Source: Candolleomyces eurysporus (lineage: Eukaryota; Basidiomycota; Agaricomycetes; Agaricales; Psathyrellaceae). Taken from it: a stretch of DNA of 64,000 nt. The DNA lies in the NCBI GenBank assembly GCA_027579435.1, contig JANBPK010000759.1, forward strand, positions 1-64,000, read 5' to 3'. Position numbers and translations under genes: made by a program. Under the pieces are notes generated by a model. The model was given only the letters and a program-made list of their open reading frames with translations, searched no databases and was not told where the DNA came from. Positions 46,749-59,600 of this stretch are shown piece by piece (positions within the stretch are counted from its first letter, which is position 1; the number at the start of each line of letters is the position of its first letter).

Positions 46749-48838
46749 ATGAATGGTGGGGTNCCTAATAATCCNCAGAGCGCAACGGGAAAGCACGCCA
46801 AACCTCCTCCAGTGGGCCCCGCTCCTCCGGCACCTGCCACCGCTCCCCCTGCCCCTCCAGCACACCCCGGTGCACACGCGGGCCACCATCAGNGNAGCAG
46901 CCGCCCCCCTCAGACCGGCCAGAATGCCTCTGTTAACGGGCACGCTCACGCGCCCCAAGGGAAGAATAGGAAGCGAACCGAGGCCGCCATAGATCCTGCT
47001 ACAATGTACGAAAGCCTGCGAAACAGGATCGCTGCCCTGGAGGAAGAGGAGGAGCTGGAAGAGGAAGAGGAAAGGCGGATTAGTACGTGGAGCTCCAGTC
47101 CCCCACTTGCTGCCATGAGGCTCACCAACCGAATCTCTGCTTGCAGCGGAGGANGCACAACGGTCAGTCAGAGGCATGGGGGAAAGTGCCATTCAGTCCA
47201 AGTACATTGAACTGGTACATCANCTTCACCGACCCCNGNCATTCTGCATTCGTTGATAANATCACCATAGTTTGCAGAACTGAAGAAGATGGAACGCGAA
47301 CATNCGAAGGAAAAGCAGAANCTAGTCAAGGACAAGGACGNCGGTGCGTTCGGTGCCCATATTTTCTCTGACGAGTGGTTTTCATGTGAGCCCATTAGCC
47401 AAGGGCCAACTNACCAAGGCGAACCAGACCAAGACGAAGATGGAGAGTCTTGCCCGGGAGCTGCAAAAGGTATTGTCANGTGTGCAAACGTCGTTTCCCC
47501 CTCGATACTCAAACTACTTGGTAGGACAACAAACGGCTCAGAGTGAGGAAACGTTCAATTGCACTCTCTCCTTGTCCTAACGTGGCTTNTAGGAGGACGG
47601 AAAACGCTTGGCCCAATGNGTCGAGGATGCACAAGACGAGGTACGATCTTACTTCCGGTNAAACCTCAGCAAACGTCCTTACAACNTCGCCAGTTGATGC
47701 AAATGAAAGAGGACCTCGCCAGACGTGCAGACAAAGCNCGGTTGCTCGACCAGAAATACCGCGAGCAACCCGAAATCGTNGTCAAAGTGGGCTGCCGATA
47801 CCGAGCAGAGCTTTTCTTCAAAATCTCCCGGAAAACAAAGATGTCCAGAATCATGACAGCGTGGACTCTGAGGATGGAATTGGAGCGCGAGAAGAAGATG
47901 GATCCCGAAAACGCTGTNATTGAGGGTATCCTACATACAGGCCGACTCGATCCAAACAACCTACCCCCAACCGAGATCCAGTTTCTCTTCATGCATAATG
48001 GACGGAGGATTGAGCCTGAATCTACAGCCGAGGAGAACGGGATGGAAGAAGGCGACGAAATCATGGCTATTGAGTTGATGGATCTCACACACGGCGGTAG
48101 TGCTGAGGATTGGGTGAGTTGNTTCCCCTTCTGCGTATATTCATCGGGTTTAAGGCTGGGCTTTAGGAGGAATATGTGGAGCCAAAACTCGAGAAAATCA
48201 AGAAGTATTGGTCTGACGATCCGGAAGAGTNNGGCCTCAATTTACNTCTGNNGTATTCCGTTCTAACCTCGATATTAGACTGAAAAAGACCATGGAAGAG
48301 GTATTTGATGACGTGTAAGTTTTTCGTGTTCCATGTTCNTGGGCCTCGCGTTGATTGCCTACTAGTGTTCGTGGACGATTGAAGGAGCTTCTTCGCCAGT
48401 ATGAACTTCGGGAACGCCATTTCGAGTGTGTGATTCGTTCGAAAGAGTTGGAGGTTNTGCTATCCAGAGCTCGTGCAGCAGAACAGAAACAACTGGCAGA
48501 AAGCGAAAAAGCGAGGGCCGACCGTCAAGACGAAGAGGTAATTTCGCCTTCCTANGACNCANGGTCTACGACTAATCCCTCTGCAGCTTCAACAACTAAG
48601 GAAGGAGCTGGAAGAAGCGAAGAACGGGCAGGCGAATTTAATCGAACGCTTGATCGCTTGCTGCAAGGAGGTGAGTGTAAACGACGATGCTGCCGAAGTC
48701 TTGACAAGAGTCATATACCAGATTGCTTCCAAGCCCAACGCCGAGCGGACACAACATCTGTTCCAATCCCTGAAAGAGGAGTTCGAACGCAAAGTCCCTC
48801 GAGCCAAAAAGGGCGCGGACGATCCTGCTGGAGGATAA
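46749..48838 (+). CDS. Taxilin-like coiled-coil protein carrying a SUMO-like (Rad60-SLD type) domain
   Basis: ATG at 46749 (MNGGVPNNPQSATGKHAKPPP). After a Pro/Ala/His-rich head: AAIDPATMYESLRNRIAALEEEEELEEEEE, then the taxilin signature SKYIELFAELKKMEREH, KDKDAAKSQLTKANQTKTKMESLARELQKDNKRLREDGKRLAQ. The next exon (from ~47693) continues LMQMKEDLARRADKARLLDQKYREQPEI and runs without a break into a beta-grasp domain: VVKVGCRYRAELFFKISRKTKMSRIMTAW, FLFMHNGRRIEPESTAEENGMEEGDEI, LMDLTHGGSAEDW. After a gtgagt intron come EEYVEPKLEKIKKYW and then FRSNLDIRLKKTMEEVFDDV, LKELLRQYELRERHFECVIRSKELEVLL, again taxilin-like. It ends VPRAKKGADDPAGG. Two adjacent Ns near 48239 and 48248 hide one join. It could be two genes instead of one. 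Confidence 0.65.
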
Positions 48839-48991
48839 CGTCTGATGTCTGTATCGATTGATCAATGAAAACACCGTTCATTCCATCCGTTCAGATATTC
48901 AACAACATATGATGCTAGTGGTATGTATTGTCCAATTTTTTNAAAGTCCCAGGGAAAAGTCCATGCTTCATCAGTCCATTTCGTTCTTCAA
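48839..48991. other. Intergenic, tail-to-tail
   Basis: About 150 bp between convergent stops, no gene. Confidence 0.5.
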
Positions 48992-50525
<1,534 letters not shown>

Positions 50526-51343
50526 GGTGGATTGGGGCGATGAGTATGAATGCTGGGGATAACAACGTGCCTCCGGTAGTATATATTATATCGATGAACG
50601 TCATTGAGGGTTAGGGTTACCCCATTCTGTCTCTAGCCTCCATCCCGCCCGTCGAGCTGCCAAAGGTCCCCTCCAACGTTGACCATGGAGCTACGCGTTG
50701 CTCGTGGTGTGTGCGATGCATGAATCTCGGAAAAAAGAAGTCCAGTTGCAATGGCTGATCAGAATCAGACAAAAAGGGAATTTCACTGGCTTCTGTATTG
50801 TTAACGTTGCTGCCTTGGCTCTGCTCGTCGAACTCTGCCTGCGCTTTGAATCTGCTCCAACACTTCCTATTCGAGTCCTCGCCTGCTCATATGATCGTCT
50901 CGTGTGCCATCTTAGCATTCCCCTTTTCTGCAACGTTAACGAGATGAAGGGTTTCGAGGTCCTTGGCCAAGCTTCCATGCACTCTGCCACGCTCTGCCCT
51001 AAACAGAGTTACTCGCTCCAGCAGTCGGATAAACTTTTGCGAGCACATGCGTGTCCATTGTGAGCCTCGTGTAGCAGGGAACTCGTTCATAAACACCTTG
51101 GCCTTCCAAAGCCAATCCGGCTCACTCAGATGACTTCGTTTCGAACTCGAGGAAGCGTGTACTTTGCGCCTGATTTCCCTTCTTTTGCAGATGTCTCCCT
51201 CTATCCCCCGAATCTCGTACACGGTAGCAGCTCTTGTAGGAGAAGCTGTCGATCAAGAAGGGGCTGATTCATGGAGCTTTGCGATATAAAGCCGTTACCG
51301 CCCCCTTCGATCGCCAGTCGTTCCTTCAACCCCCTCCGTTTCT
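50526..51343. promoter_or_regulatory. Divergent promoter of UAP1 and exo-glucanase with TATA boxes and inverted 11-mer
   Basis: 818 bp between the two starts. TATAAA at 51285-51290 lies 59 bp before the glucanase ATG, and a TATA-like run at 50578-50592 lies 55-65 bp before the UAP1 ATG on the minus strand. GTTAACGTTGC at 50800-50810 recurs as its exact reverse complement at 50930-50940. A + frame at 50698-51063 has no family or splice support and I do not call it. Confidence 0.55.
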
Positions 51344-53102
51344 ATGGCGGGTTTTAGTCTCCCCTTCGTGCTCGCCTATCTGGCAACTTTCTTTACTCTA
51401 AGGGTCACGGCATTGGACTACAGTTTTCCCTATGGATCCCAGAAAATTCGCGGGGTAAACCTTGGAGGTTGGCTCGTCCTTGAAGTGGGTTACAATGGAT
51501 CTTGCCAATCTTCACACTCATCGTATCTCGCCCTAGCCCTGGATCACCCCCTCTCTTTTTGACAACACGGGAGACTCTAGAATCATCGATGAATATACTT
51601 TTGGCCAATACCAAGACAGGAACTACGCCTCTGGTATCCTGAGGAACCATTGGAACACATGGATCACGGAGACCGACTTCGCTAATATTGCTGCTGCTGG
51701 GTAAGTCTTGCTAGCTTGTATCTACCAGGTATCTGTATATTGACGGCTCCTTCATCTTAGTCTTAATCACGTCCGTGTACCTATCGGATACTGGGCGTTC
51801 GACATTTCAGCCGGCGAACCTTATATTCAAGGACAAGTCCCGTACCTTCAGAAGTCTGTCGATTGGGCCCGAAAGTACGGACTTAAGGTGATTGTGGATC
51901 TTCACGGTAAGTTCGCCCTTCANACAGCGGCAAAACGACGCTTATATGTCGCGTTTCTCAGGGGCTCCTGGAAGCCAGAATGGGTAAAGAATTTCCTATT
52001 TCAGTTTCAGATTCTGGTAGCTAAATTGTTCCCTCAAGCTTCGATAACTCAGGTCAGAAGATGAACGCCCCGTATGTGTTTCGTTCCATTTATCAAGGGG
52101 TCAAAAACATGGGCTCATGAACCTCAGGACGTGGCATACGAAGCAGTCGAACATTGACCGTACAAACGCCGTCATAAAGACTCTTGCGTCTATGTTCAAG
52201 GATATGGCTGACGTTGTGTCAGTCATTGCGCCACTTAATGAGTAAGTGGATCGCGAACATGTTGTGCTTCTGCTTCTAACAAGGTTTCCGTAGGCCAGCT
52301 GGATTCAACGGCGCGGCAATGTTGCAAGTCACCCGCCAGGTGCGTAATGTCATGTAATCCTACGGCTCTAGCCAGCAGAGACTGACGCATCTCCAATCTA
52401 GTTTTGGCTTGACAGCTTTGGAAATATTCGGTGAGTTCATTGCTCCCAGAGTNCAGCCCCTAATTAACCACTCGCACAGTTACCCGTACGGAAGCGACAG
52501 ACAAAGTAACACCATCGTCATGATCCATGACGCATTCCAGTCCTTGTCCTACTGGAATGGGTTTTTGCAAGCTCCAGCCTATCATGGCGCCTTCATAGAC
52601 ACCCACCGCTACCAAATATTTTCCGTTGCAGTACGTGGTTGCATGCTTCCTTCGCGATTGCGGTATTGACTCCTTGTCTCAGGAAAACCAATTGACCAAC
52701 GCTCAGCACATCCAACGGGCTTGCAATACTCGCAGCGAACTTGCTTCGTCGCCGCTGTGGGTTGTCGTCGGAGAGTTCACCCCGGCAGCGACAGACTGCG
52801 CCAAATACCTCAATGGCCGCGGAGTAGGCTCCCGATATGATGGCTCATATCCTGGCGCTCCTCGTGTTGGCAGCTGCTCCGGGTTGACTGGAAGAGCATC
52901 ATCCTTCAGCTCTAGCTACAAGACTTTCTTGCGCCAATTCTGGGAGGCTCAGATCGGCTCTTACGAGAGGGGTGGTCAAGGCTGGATTCAGTGGACTTGG
53001 AAGGCGGAGATTGCTGATGAATGGTCGTATCAGGCGGGATTGGCGAACGGATGGATACCCCGTAACCCTGCAGATCGGGCATACCCCAACATTTGTGGCT
53101 GA
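51344..53102 (+). CDS. Secreted exo-beta-1,3-glucanase (GH5, Exg1 type), copy 1
   Basis: Cell-wall glucan hydrolase. Signal peptide [23 protein letters not shown], then [22 protein letters not shown]. After introns at 51485-51536 and 51701-51760: [59 protein letters not shown], acid/base Glu in [39 protein letters not shown], nucleophile Glu in [39 protein letters not shown], ending AYPNICG. About nine introns. Both catalytic Glu are present. A paralogue lies inverted at 61.4-63.2 kb. Shared intron positions (after WLVLE, after the LNE Glu, after ENIR/GNIR) show common origin. Confidence 0.94.
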
Positions 53103-53312
53103 TTCAGGCAGACACAGTGATACTCCGTATACACNCNTTNCATTCTTTTTTAATTGGCAGAATAGTCCTATATAACCCATGTATTTATCTATATCATACA
53201 CGTCTTCNNGNNNNGNTGATTAGTGCCTTTGAAACCCGCAATATTCAGAAGAACTGGTGCCGCGATCAAGGAGNNGNACAANTTTCGCAGGCTCGTTCTG
53301 TTNCATCAAGTC

Positions 53313-55149
53313 ATGAGTAACTCTTCCCGTNCTGCGATCCAACAAGGGCACTTCGTCCTCATACGNCTGCCTAATGGCGACGTAAAGCAAATAAAGGTCG
53401 ACAAAAATATGTACGTTGTGCAGACTCCGACTACTCATCCGGTCCTNACTGGNGGTTTCCTGCAGTACTGCAGCCATCCCAAAATTCGGCTCCTTCTACT
53501 GCAATGACTTGATAGGTCAGCCGTATGGCCTAACATATGAGATCGTTGGAAAGAACTTGAAGTTGCTACCCCCAAAGGGTCTCCAGGAAGTTGGTGAGTA
53601 GGACTNTTGTTCNTATCGCTTCATTTCGGTNACATGGTCTGGCNAGAGGATACGGATGCNACAAATGAGCTCATCAACGACTGTCAGATAGTTCAACCTT
53701 TGACCGTGGACGAGATTAGAGCACTGAAGCAGTCTGGGGTCCATTCATCGGTGGGTTATTCGTATCTCTGACTGTGTTTCAGGAGTTGAACCTTCCTCTA
53801 GGATATCATCCAGAAGCAGATAGACAACCACGCCAACTTCGCCCTCAAGACAGAGTACAGCAAAGAAAAATATAAGAAGCGCAAGGAGGCCAAGTATGTC
53901 GTTCTGCTGTCTGGCTACCCGTCCACCATATTAACTTTCATGCCGTAGATATTCGAAAATCTTCACAACGATCGAACCGACCCCCTTCAATGTCTGCGAA
54001 TANTGGTTNGTCAAGGACCAAGTCCGAATCAGGGACATCCGTTCNGATACTCTGAGTCAAATGCTCAACTTGGCGAACATTCACCCGGGCGGGAAATACT
54101 TGCTTGTCGATGATGCGTCTGGNCTGGTAGCAGCAGGGATCTTGGATCGGCTAGGAGGTGCGTACATGAAAATCTCACCTATGAGGCTCTGAANTGACCT
54201 TTCTCCAGGCGAGGGAAGGTTACTCGCTATCTGCGANACAGAGTCACCNCCTGCATTCCATGTTTTACAACAAATGAACTTTGAGCCTCATATCACGAAG
54301 ACGTTGGCTTCNTTAAACTGGGCAACGGCGCTGGAAACTCATAACCCTAGTGCGTGAGCTTTCTGATANAAGAAATNNACGACTTCTGTCCTCATTATCA
54401 CTCCCNAGTTGTTCCTCCTTCNGAGTTGGCTGCAGGCGAAGTACGGTCAGAAAGGCAGAAGTCTCGTCTNAAGAAGAGGAAAGCTATCAACGATGTNCTT
54501 GAAAATACAAGACAGGAGCTTTTTGCCGGAGAATTCGACGGGTGCGATCTAATNTCCNTCNCTCTTTACAAACGTTCTCAAGGCANTACAGGCTCGTCAT
54601 TGCATCCGAATATGACCCATTCTCAATAATAGAGCGACTATTCCCCTATGTCGCAGGATCAGCCCCAATNGTAGTTCACAGTCCCTACGTCCAGGTATCC
54701 GTCCNGTTGTTTCCTTGATAATGCAGTTTCTGAATCTCAGCTNCGAAANTTCTAGATTCTTGCCGACCTGCAGACGAGACTTCGAAGCCTACCCCANTAC
54801 CTCTGTCCGTCTGTAACTGAAGGATGGCTGCGAAAATACCAAATATTGCCAGGNCGTACGCACCCGATGATGGCAATGTCAGGTTCTGGTGGATTCATCC
54901 TCCATACGCTCAAAATGTGGGTATTTCATTATGTCGTGGTGATCATAAGTNAACTAACAGTCGTTATAGTCATGAAAATCCTGAACGCGAGATTCCCCCG
55001 GTTTCGACGGAGGACCAAGCAGACGCTGCTCAACAAGAATTGCCGGANGAGAGCGTTGACACTTCGGAAAACGCGATGNTNNTTGACGTAGGTTNTTCNC
55101 AAGCTCNGCACCATTCTACCAATTNACGGAGNCACTTTAGGAAACGGTG
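53313..55149 (+). CDS. TRM6: tRNA m1A58 methyltransferase non-catalytic subunit Trm6 (Gcd10)
   Basis: Partner of Trm61 in methylating A58 of tRNAs, including initiator tRNA. Start near 53313 (MSNSSR then IQQGHFVLI and LPNGDVKQIKVDKN). Pieces in order: GKFGSFYCNDLIGQPYGLTYEIV, ELINDCQIVQPLTVDEIRALKQ, ALKTEYSKEKYKKRKEAKYSKIFTTIEPTPFNVCEYWF, LNLANIHPGGKYLLVDDASGLVAAGILDRLGGEGRLLAICDTESPPAF, a Lys/Arg-rich linker, EYDPFSIIERLFPYVAGSAPIVVHSP, LRSLPQYLCPSVTEGWLRKYQILPGRTHPMM, SGSGGFILHTLK. A last spliced exon may give HENPEREIPPVSTED. Many Ns after 54.0 kb. The stop is not fixed; I set the end where the convergent gene stops. Confidence 0.83.
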
Positions 55150-58100
55150 TCATAGACCAGGGGCGGTATCACTGCGTCGGGGGNGGCCCAATTTCTGGAA
55201 ACAAGGCTGCAAAGACCTAGACGANGTATTAGCGAGTGTGTTTAGCGAAGCTATGTGGGATGGGGCATACCTCGTCAACGATCGTGTATGCNATATGCTG
55301 GTTGAGCCGTCGATTCTGTAAAACTGCAAACATNCGACGNGCACCNCGCCGAGCGTTTGATCTACCGATNACATTGGCTGCCAGGTCTATCGAGCCACAT
55401 TGAATAGACGTTTACATGGAATAAATAAGGATGGTTCTCACCTGGAACTAATGCTGAAAGTTTGCGATTGGCGTCATCCCGCGTTTTGATCTTCTCGTCC
55501 GTTGTCCGAGGCGCAGTAGGCCCTTTGAGATTTCCGTTAGGCCAGAGGCTATCGCGGAAGATATTGATGTATTTCATGAGTTGGCTCTCGCCGAGCAAAT
55601 CCTTGATGGTATCGTGTACTTTCCTGTTCATCNNTCNANNANCACTGTTNACAACACTGAACTGAGCACTAAACCTACTTTTCAATCGTCCCACCCAGCA
55701 CCTGTTGTAGAATAATGACAATTGCTTGCCGGCGCAACCAGTTGTTCTTCTTGTTGAGTTCGAAAACGGCTATCGCTAGATCGCAGATAGGGGCAGAGAA
55801 GGTCGATGTNATNCTCTCGCCNTCCAANGGTTTCAGATCCCCGGAAAGCTGNAGGAGAGCTGCTTCAGGAACGGCTTTCCCAGAGGCATTCAGCGCCTGA
55901 GCCACTAATTCTTCATCGTTCACTCCTGACCCTACAATTCCAGCGAATTCAGCTGCCTGTCTTGTAAGCCGTTGAATCATCACATCAAGCATGGACGGGC
56001 CGAAAAACATGTCGTCNATACTTTCTGCGACNGATCGGTATACGTTGCGAACAAGGTCAGTTCCTGAGAAAGTTGCAGGACCCTTCGGGGCTGGTTGATT
56101 TGGTTGGGACGCCATGAATGGTGAATCACGGGAAAGGAACGCTTTNAGGTCGGGGCTCTCGCAGACAACAGGTATCGCGATGACGCTCTAGGCAAAGAAA
56201 AGGTCAACCGGAATGCTCTGACAAAACNAAATGCACACTCACTTGCAGGTACCTCTCCAATCCCTGTTTCCGGGTGTCCAAGAAGCTCCCCGACAGGTTA
56301 GGAACCAGTCGTTTACCCGGAAAGTCGAGATTCTTCACAAGAGCGTACTTTTCGCGCANTTTATTGTGCATGCTCAAGAATTCGTTGTAGCGCCTGGCTA
56401 TGACCCACCCCGAGGAGAAGCTGCCATCTGGTGCCAATTGCTGNACCTCNACGAGNTATCGCACGACNGACTTTCCCTCNTCCTCTGCAGTTGCAGAACT
56501 GACGATGGAGACCTTGGTTCTCTCCGATATNAATCGATTCGCCGACTCTTGTAGCTGGTATTGCTGCTGCTGGAACTGGAGCTCCCTGAGGTCGCGGCTC
56601 ATTGCTGCCTTGGATTTCTTCAGCAAACGGAGCTCTTGGGCATCACCAGTAAGCTCAGCTTTCTTGATCAAGGTGTCGAGCATCGNTTCTTGAGCTTCCA
56701 GATGAACAATGTTCTCACCCAGCCGGGCAATTTCATAGGAGAGCTGAAGGTCGCCCGGTGCTGCTAGGTGGTATGACCTCGTTCTNGAGTGGTCTTCGGC
56801 TTCGGCTTCATCTGCTTCATCTTCGTCTATTGCTGCGACGTCGTCGAAAACGGCACGTCTCCTGGAAGAGGTCGCGGAAGGTGCCTTCCTTGTGCTGCCT
56901 TTCGAAACGTGATCGGGAGATGGAGTTTGACCCTTTCGTTCTTGTTCCAATGCCATGATGTCTGTCACAGCGGCGTGAATGGCTTCCATACGTCTCTGCT
57001 CCTCTCTTTGCGCATCGTCTTCTGGATCGTTGAACAAGGGGGCTCTTGCGGAGTCGGAATCAGAGCTTTCTGGTATCGGTGACATTAGAACCTCGATGTT
57101 CGACTGGACGTGATGAAGTCCTTGCTGTTGGGCATGGAAGAGCTGAGAAGATTGGTCCGATCCGGTGCTGGCTGTACGTTGCATTTGAGGNATGTCCTTG
57201 CGAGACGACCCGCGGTGTTGGAGGGCGTGCTTGGGATGGGAGGAGGCAGCCGTGGGCTCACGCTCACTGGAAAGGTTTGGCAAGGGGAGAGGGCTCTGCA
57301 CGAAAGGGTCCGAATCTTTTTCCGCTGGGGTAAATCCGGCGTCACCCACAGCTCTGAACCATAGCTCAGATCTCTCGAATTCTTCAAAGTCTTGCTCCAT
57401 CTCCTTCTCAATTTGTTTCTGAGCGAGGAGAATACTCCGTCTGACCCTTCTCTGCATGATAGGGGATGTGTCGCCTTCTCGAACGAATTGACGAATCCTG
57501 TCGACGTATTTCCTTGATACCGCTGAGAGAGCGGTTGGGACAGAGCTTCCAGAGAAGTAGAGGTCGTGGATCATGGAAATATCTTCCTTTGCGTTGACTG
57601 AGGCCATGGGATCCTGTAGAATCTCTTCTTCATCCCCAGAGGAATCAGAATCCACCGTTTCCAGAGGGTTCTTGAAACTCTCTACTGTAAGCCAAAATTG
57701 CACGGGAAGAGATCGGTTACGTCTATCCATAAATTCCATGAAATAAGAGAGAGAGTTGGGGTTGCGAAGAATGTCCCGCAAGGGGACGGTTGGCTTGGCA
57801 GCATCCTGAAAATTAGAAGTTGGACGCTGACAACGGGGTAAGATTAATAGCACAAATTCTAGAGAAGGGGGACGATACTTACCGAGCTATCTTCACCTCC
57901 TCCTAGCACGACAATCCTTTCCTCGACCTTTCTCTTGGCCGTGTAGAGACGATCCAGGAATGCAACCACGTCTTCCGTCTTTTCACCATCGATCCAATCA
58001 TCTTTCTCGTGGTTCGCTAGTCATTCATCGGTTTCAGTTCACAAATGCAAGGCTCTTTGAGATGTGTGACTTACCTAGTAAAAGTCGAGTGCGACGAATC

Positions 58101-59330
58101 TCGCCCGTGATGTCATTCTTCAGACGTCGGGCATCCAACAGAGATGAACATCGGTTGATGCTTCGGAGAAACGATTCAAATTGGCGACCGTCAGTGCGAA
58201 TGGTGATCCTTTCTGCAGTTGGGGTGTGAACAGAGGGAGGGGCAACGGTCGGAGCCCTGCTCAGAGTACGAGGAGACTGCGCTTCTAGCACGTTTCGGAT
58301 TTTCGAAATCAGCTTCCTAAATGTAGTGAATCAGGAACCAGTCAAGCTCGAAATTGGACAACCTACTGTTGGTGAATAGCAGCTCCAGCCTTAACAGTCA
58401 CGTCAGTTACCAGGGCTATCTCGAAGGAGACAAGACACATACGACTTGGTCAATAGCTCTATTCCAGAAATCAGGCTCCGTAATCATTTGCATGACAGGA
58501 TATAAGACACAGCAAGCAATCAGTTCGCGCACTACGATATTGACAGCCTTGCTCTTGCTTTCCCGTTCGGGAAGAACTGCGGGCAGGACCCTTTCTACTA
58601 GCTGTCGGAGGTGCATCTCTTCGGTTTGTTTGGTGAAGGTGGTAGACAGATTTTCGATGGCAGAGTGCAATTTTCCTGTGCCCTTGCTAGCATATCGACC
58701 TGCTAACATCAGGTCCAACTCTTCGGACTGTGTGAACTGCTTCTCCAAGCCAGCACCTCGCACTGACACTTCAGACTGACGAAACTGTTCTACATGAGCT
58801 GTGATCTTGGGGATGATCCGCTTGACAACCAGGGCGGACGCGTCGACGGAGGCGGCACGGTCTAGGAGATGTTCCAGGGCGGAATGGATTACCGAGTTGA
58901 CTGCTGTTGGGAACGCGGGGGAAGTTGAGATGTCCTTGTACCAACTCTGCACGAAGTCGCGTATGACGTTGGAGATGATATCTTCGAGAGCCTCTGATAT
59001 CTCGGCCGATTCTGGATAGAGGGGAGGGTAGGATTGCTGGGGATTCTGCGACCATTGGGATCGTGTAAGGACGGCCTGCCATGCCGCTGGGGTGGAGAAG
59101 GAGAACGGTCGTGCTGTCTGGTGCAGCCGGTTCACCGGAGACCTTCGCGCGTCAAGAACATATCCAAAGTAGATGTTGAAAGAAAAGAATGCGAGTGCGA
59201 GTGACAGAAGCAGTAGAGGAGAGAAGATAAGCAGGGCGACAGGAGAGGCGAGAATCCGGAGGGTGGTTGGGAGAACGATGGCGACGACGGCAACAAGGAC
59301 GACAGTCTTGGTGCTGCTGAGAAAGTTCAT
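55150..59330 (-). CDS. MDM1: Mdm1-type sorting nexin (PXA-RGS-PX-nexin C)
   Basis: Membrane-contact-site protein tethering ER to vacuole/endosome (yeast Mdm1, animal SNX13/14/25). ATG at 59330. Two N-terminal ER-type segments (TVVLVAVVAIVLPTTLRILA, LLIFSPLLLLSLALAFF), PXA domain (SEALEDIISNVIRDFVQSWY, MLAGRYA), a 23-nt exon at 58367-58389 (AGAAIHQ), RGS domain (LRDILRNPNSLSYFMEFMDRRN, MIHDLYF), acidic/coiled linker, PX domain (SGWVIARRYNEFLSMHNKLRE, LDFPGKRLVPNLSGSFLDTRKQGLERYLQ), then nexin C domain (SMLDVMIQRL, CDLAIAVFELNKKNNWLRRQAI, GESQLMKYINIFRDSLWPNG, MFAVLQNRRLNQH, FAALFPEIG), stop 55150. First exon 59330-58443 is clean. Domain order is exactly that of Mdm1. Confidence 0.93.
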
Positions 59331-59600
59331 CGCGTTGGAGGCTGCGGGGTTGCTGTCATTACTTGTCGTCCCGAGCGTCGAATGTTGAGCTCGCCATCAT
59401 TGCGGACGACGAGCAGGACTGGCAGATCACCCAATCAGGCAGCCTTTCCCGCCGTTGATGCCCCGCATCACGTGGACGAACAGTGACCCGAACACCCGAA
59501 AAACGGAAGGAGCTCTCTAGCCTCCCCTCCTCAAGTACCGGCCAGGAATCAGGCCTCTGAAGACCGCTGCCCCTCGTACCCTCCTGGAAAGATCCTTTGA
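59331..59600. promoter_or_regulatory. Divergent promoter region
   Basis: 270 bp between the Mdm1-type gene (-) and the mitochondrial carrier gene (+). No core element stands out. Confidence 0.4.

Noticed and set aside
50698..51063. 121-aa open frame in the UAP1/glucanase intergenic region
   Set aside because: No recognisable domain, no splice context, and it lies in a divergent promoter.
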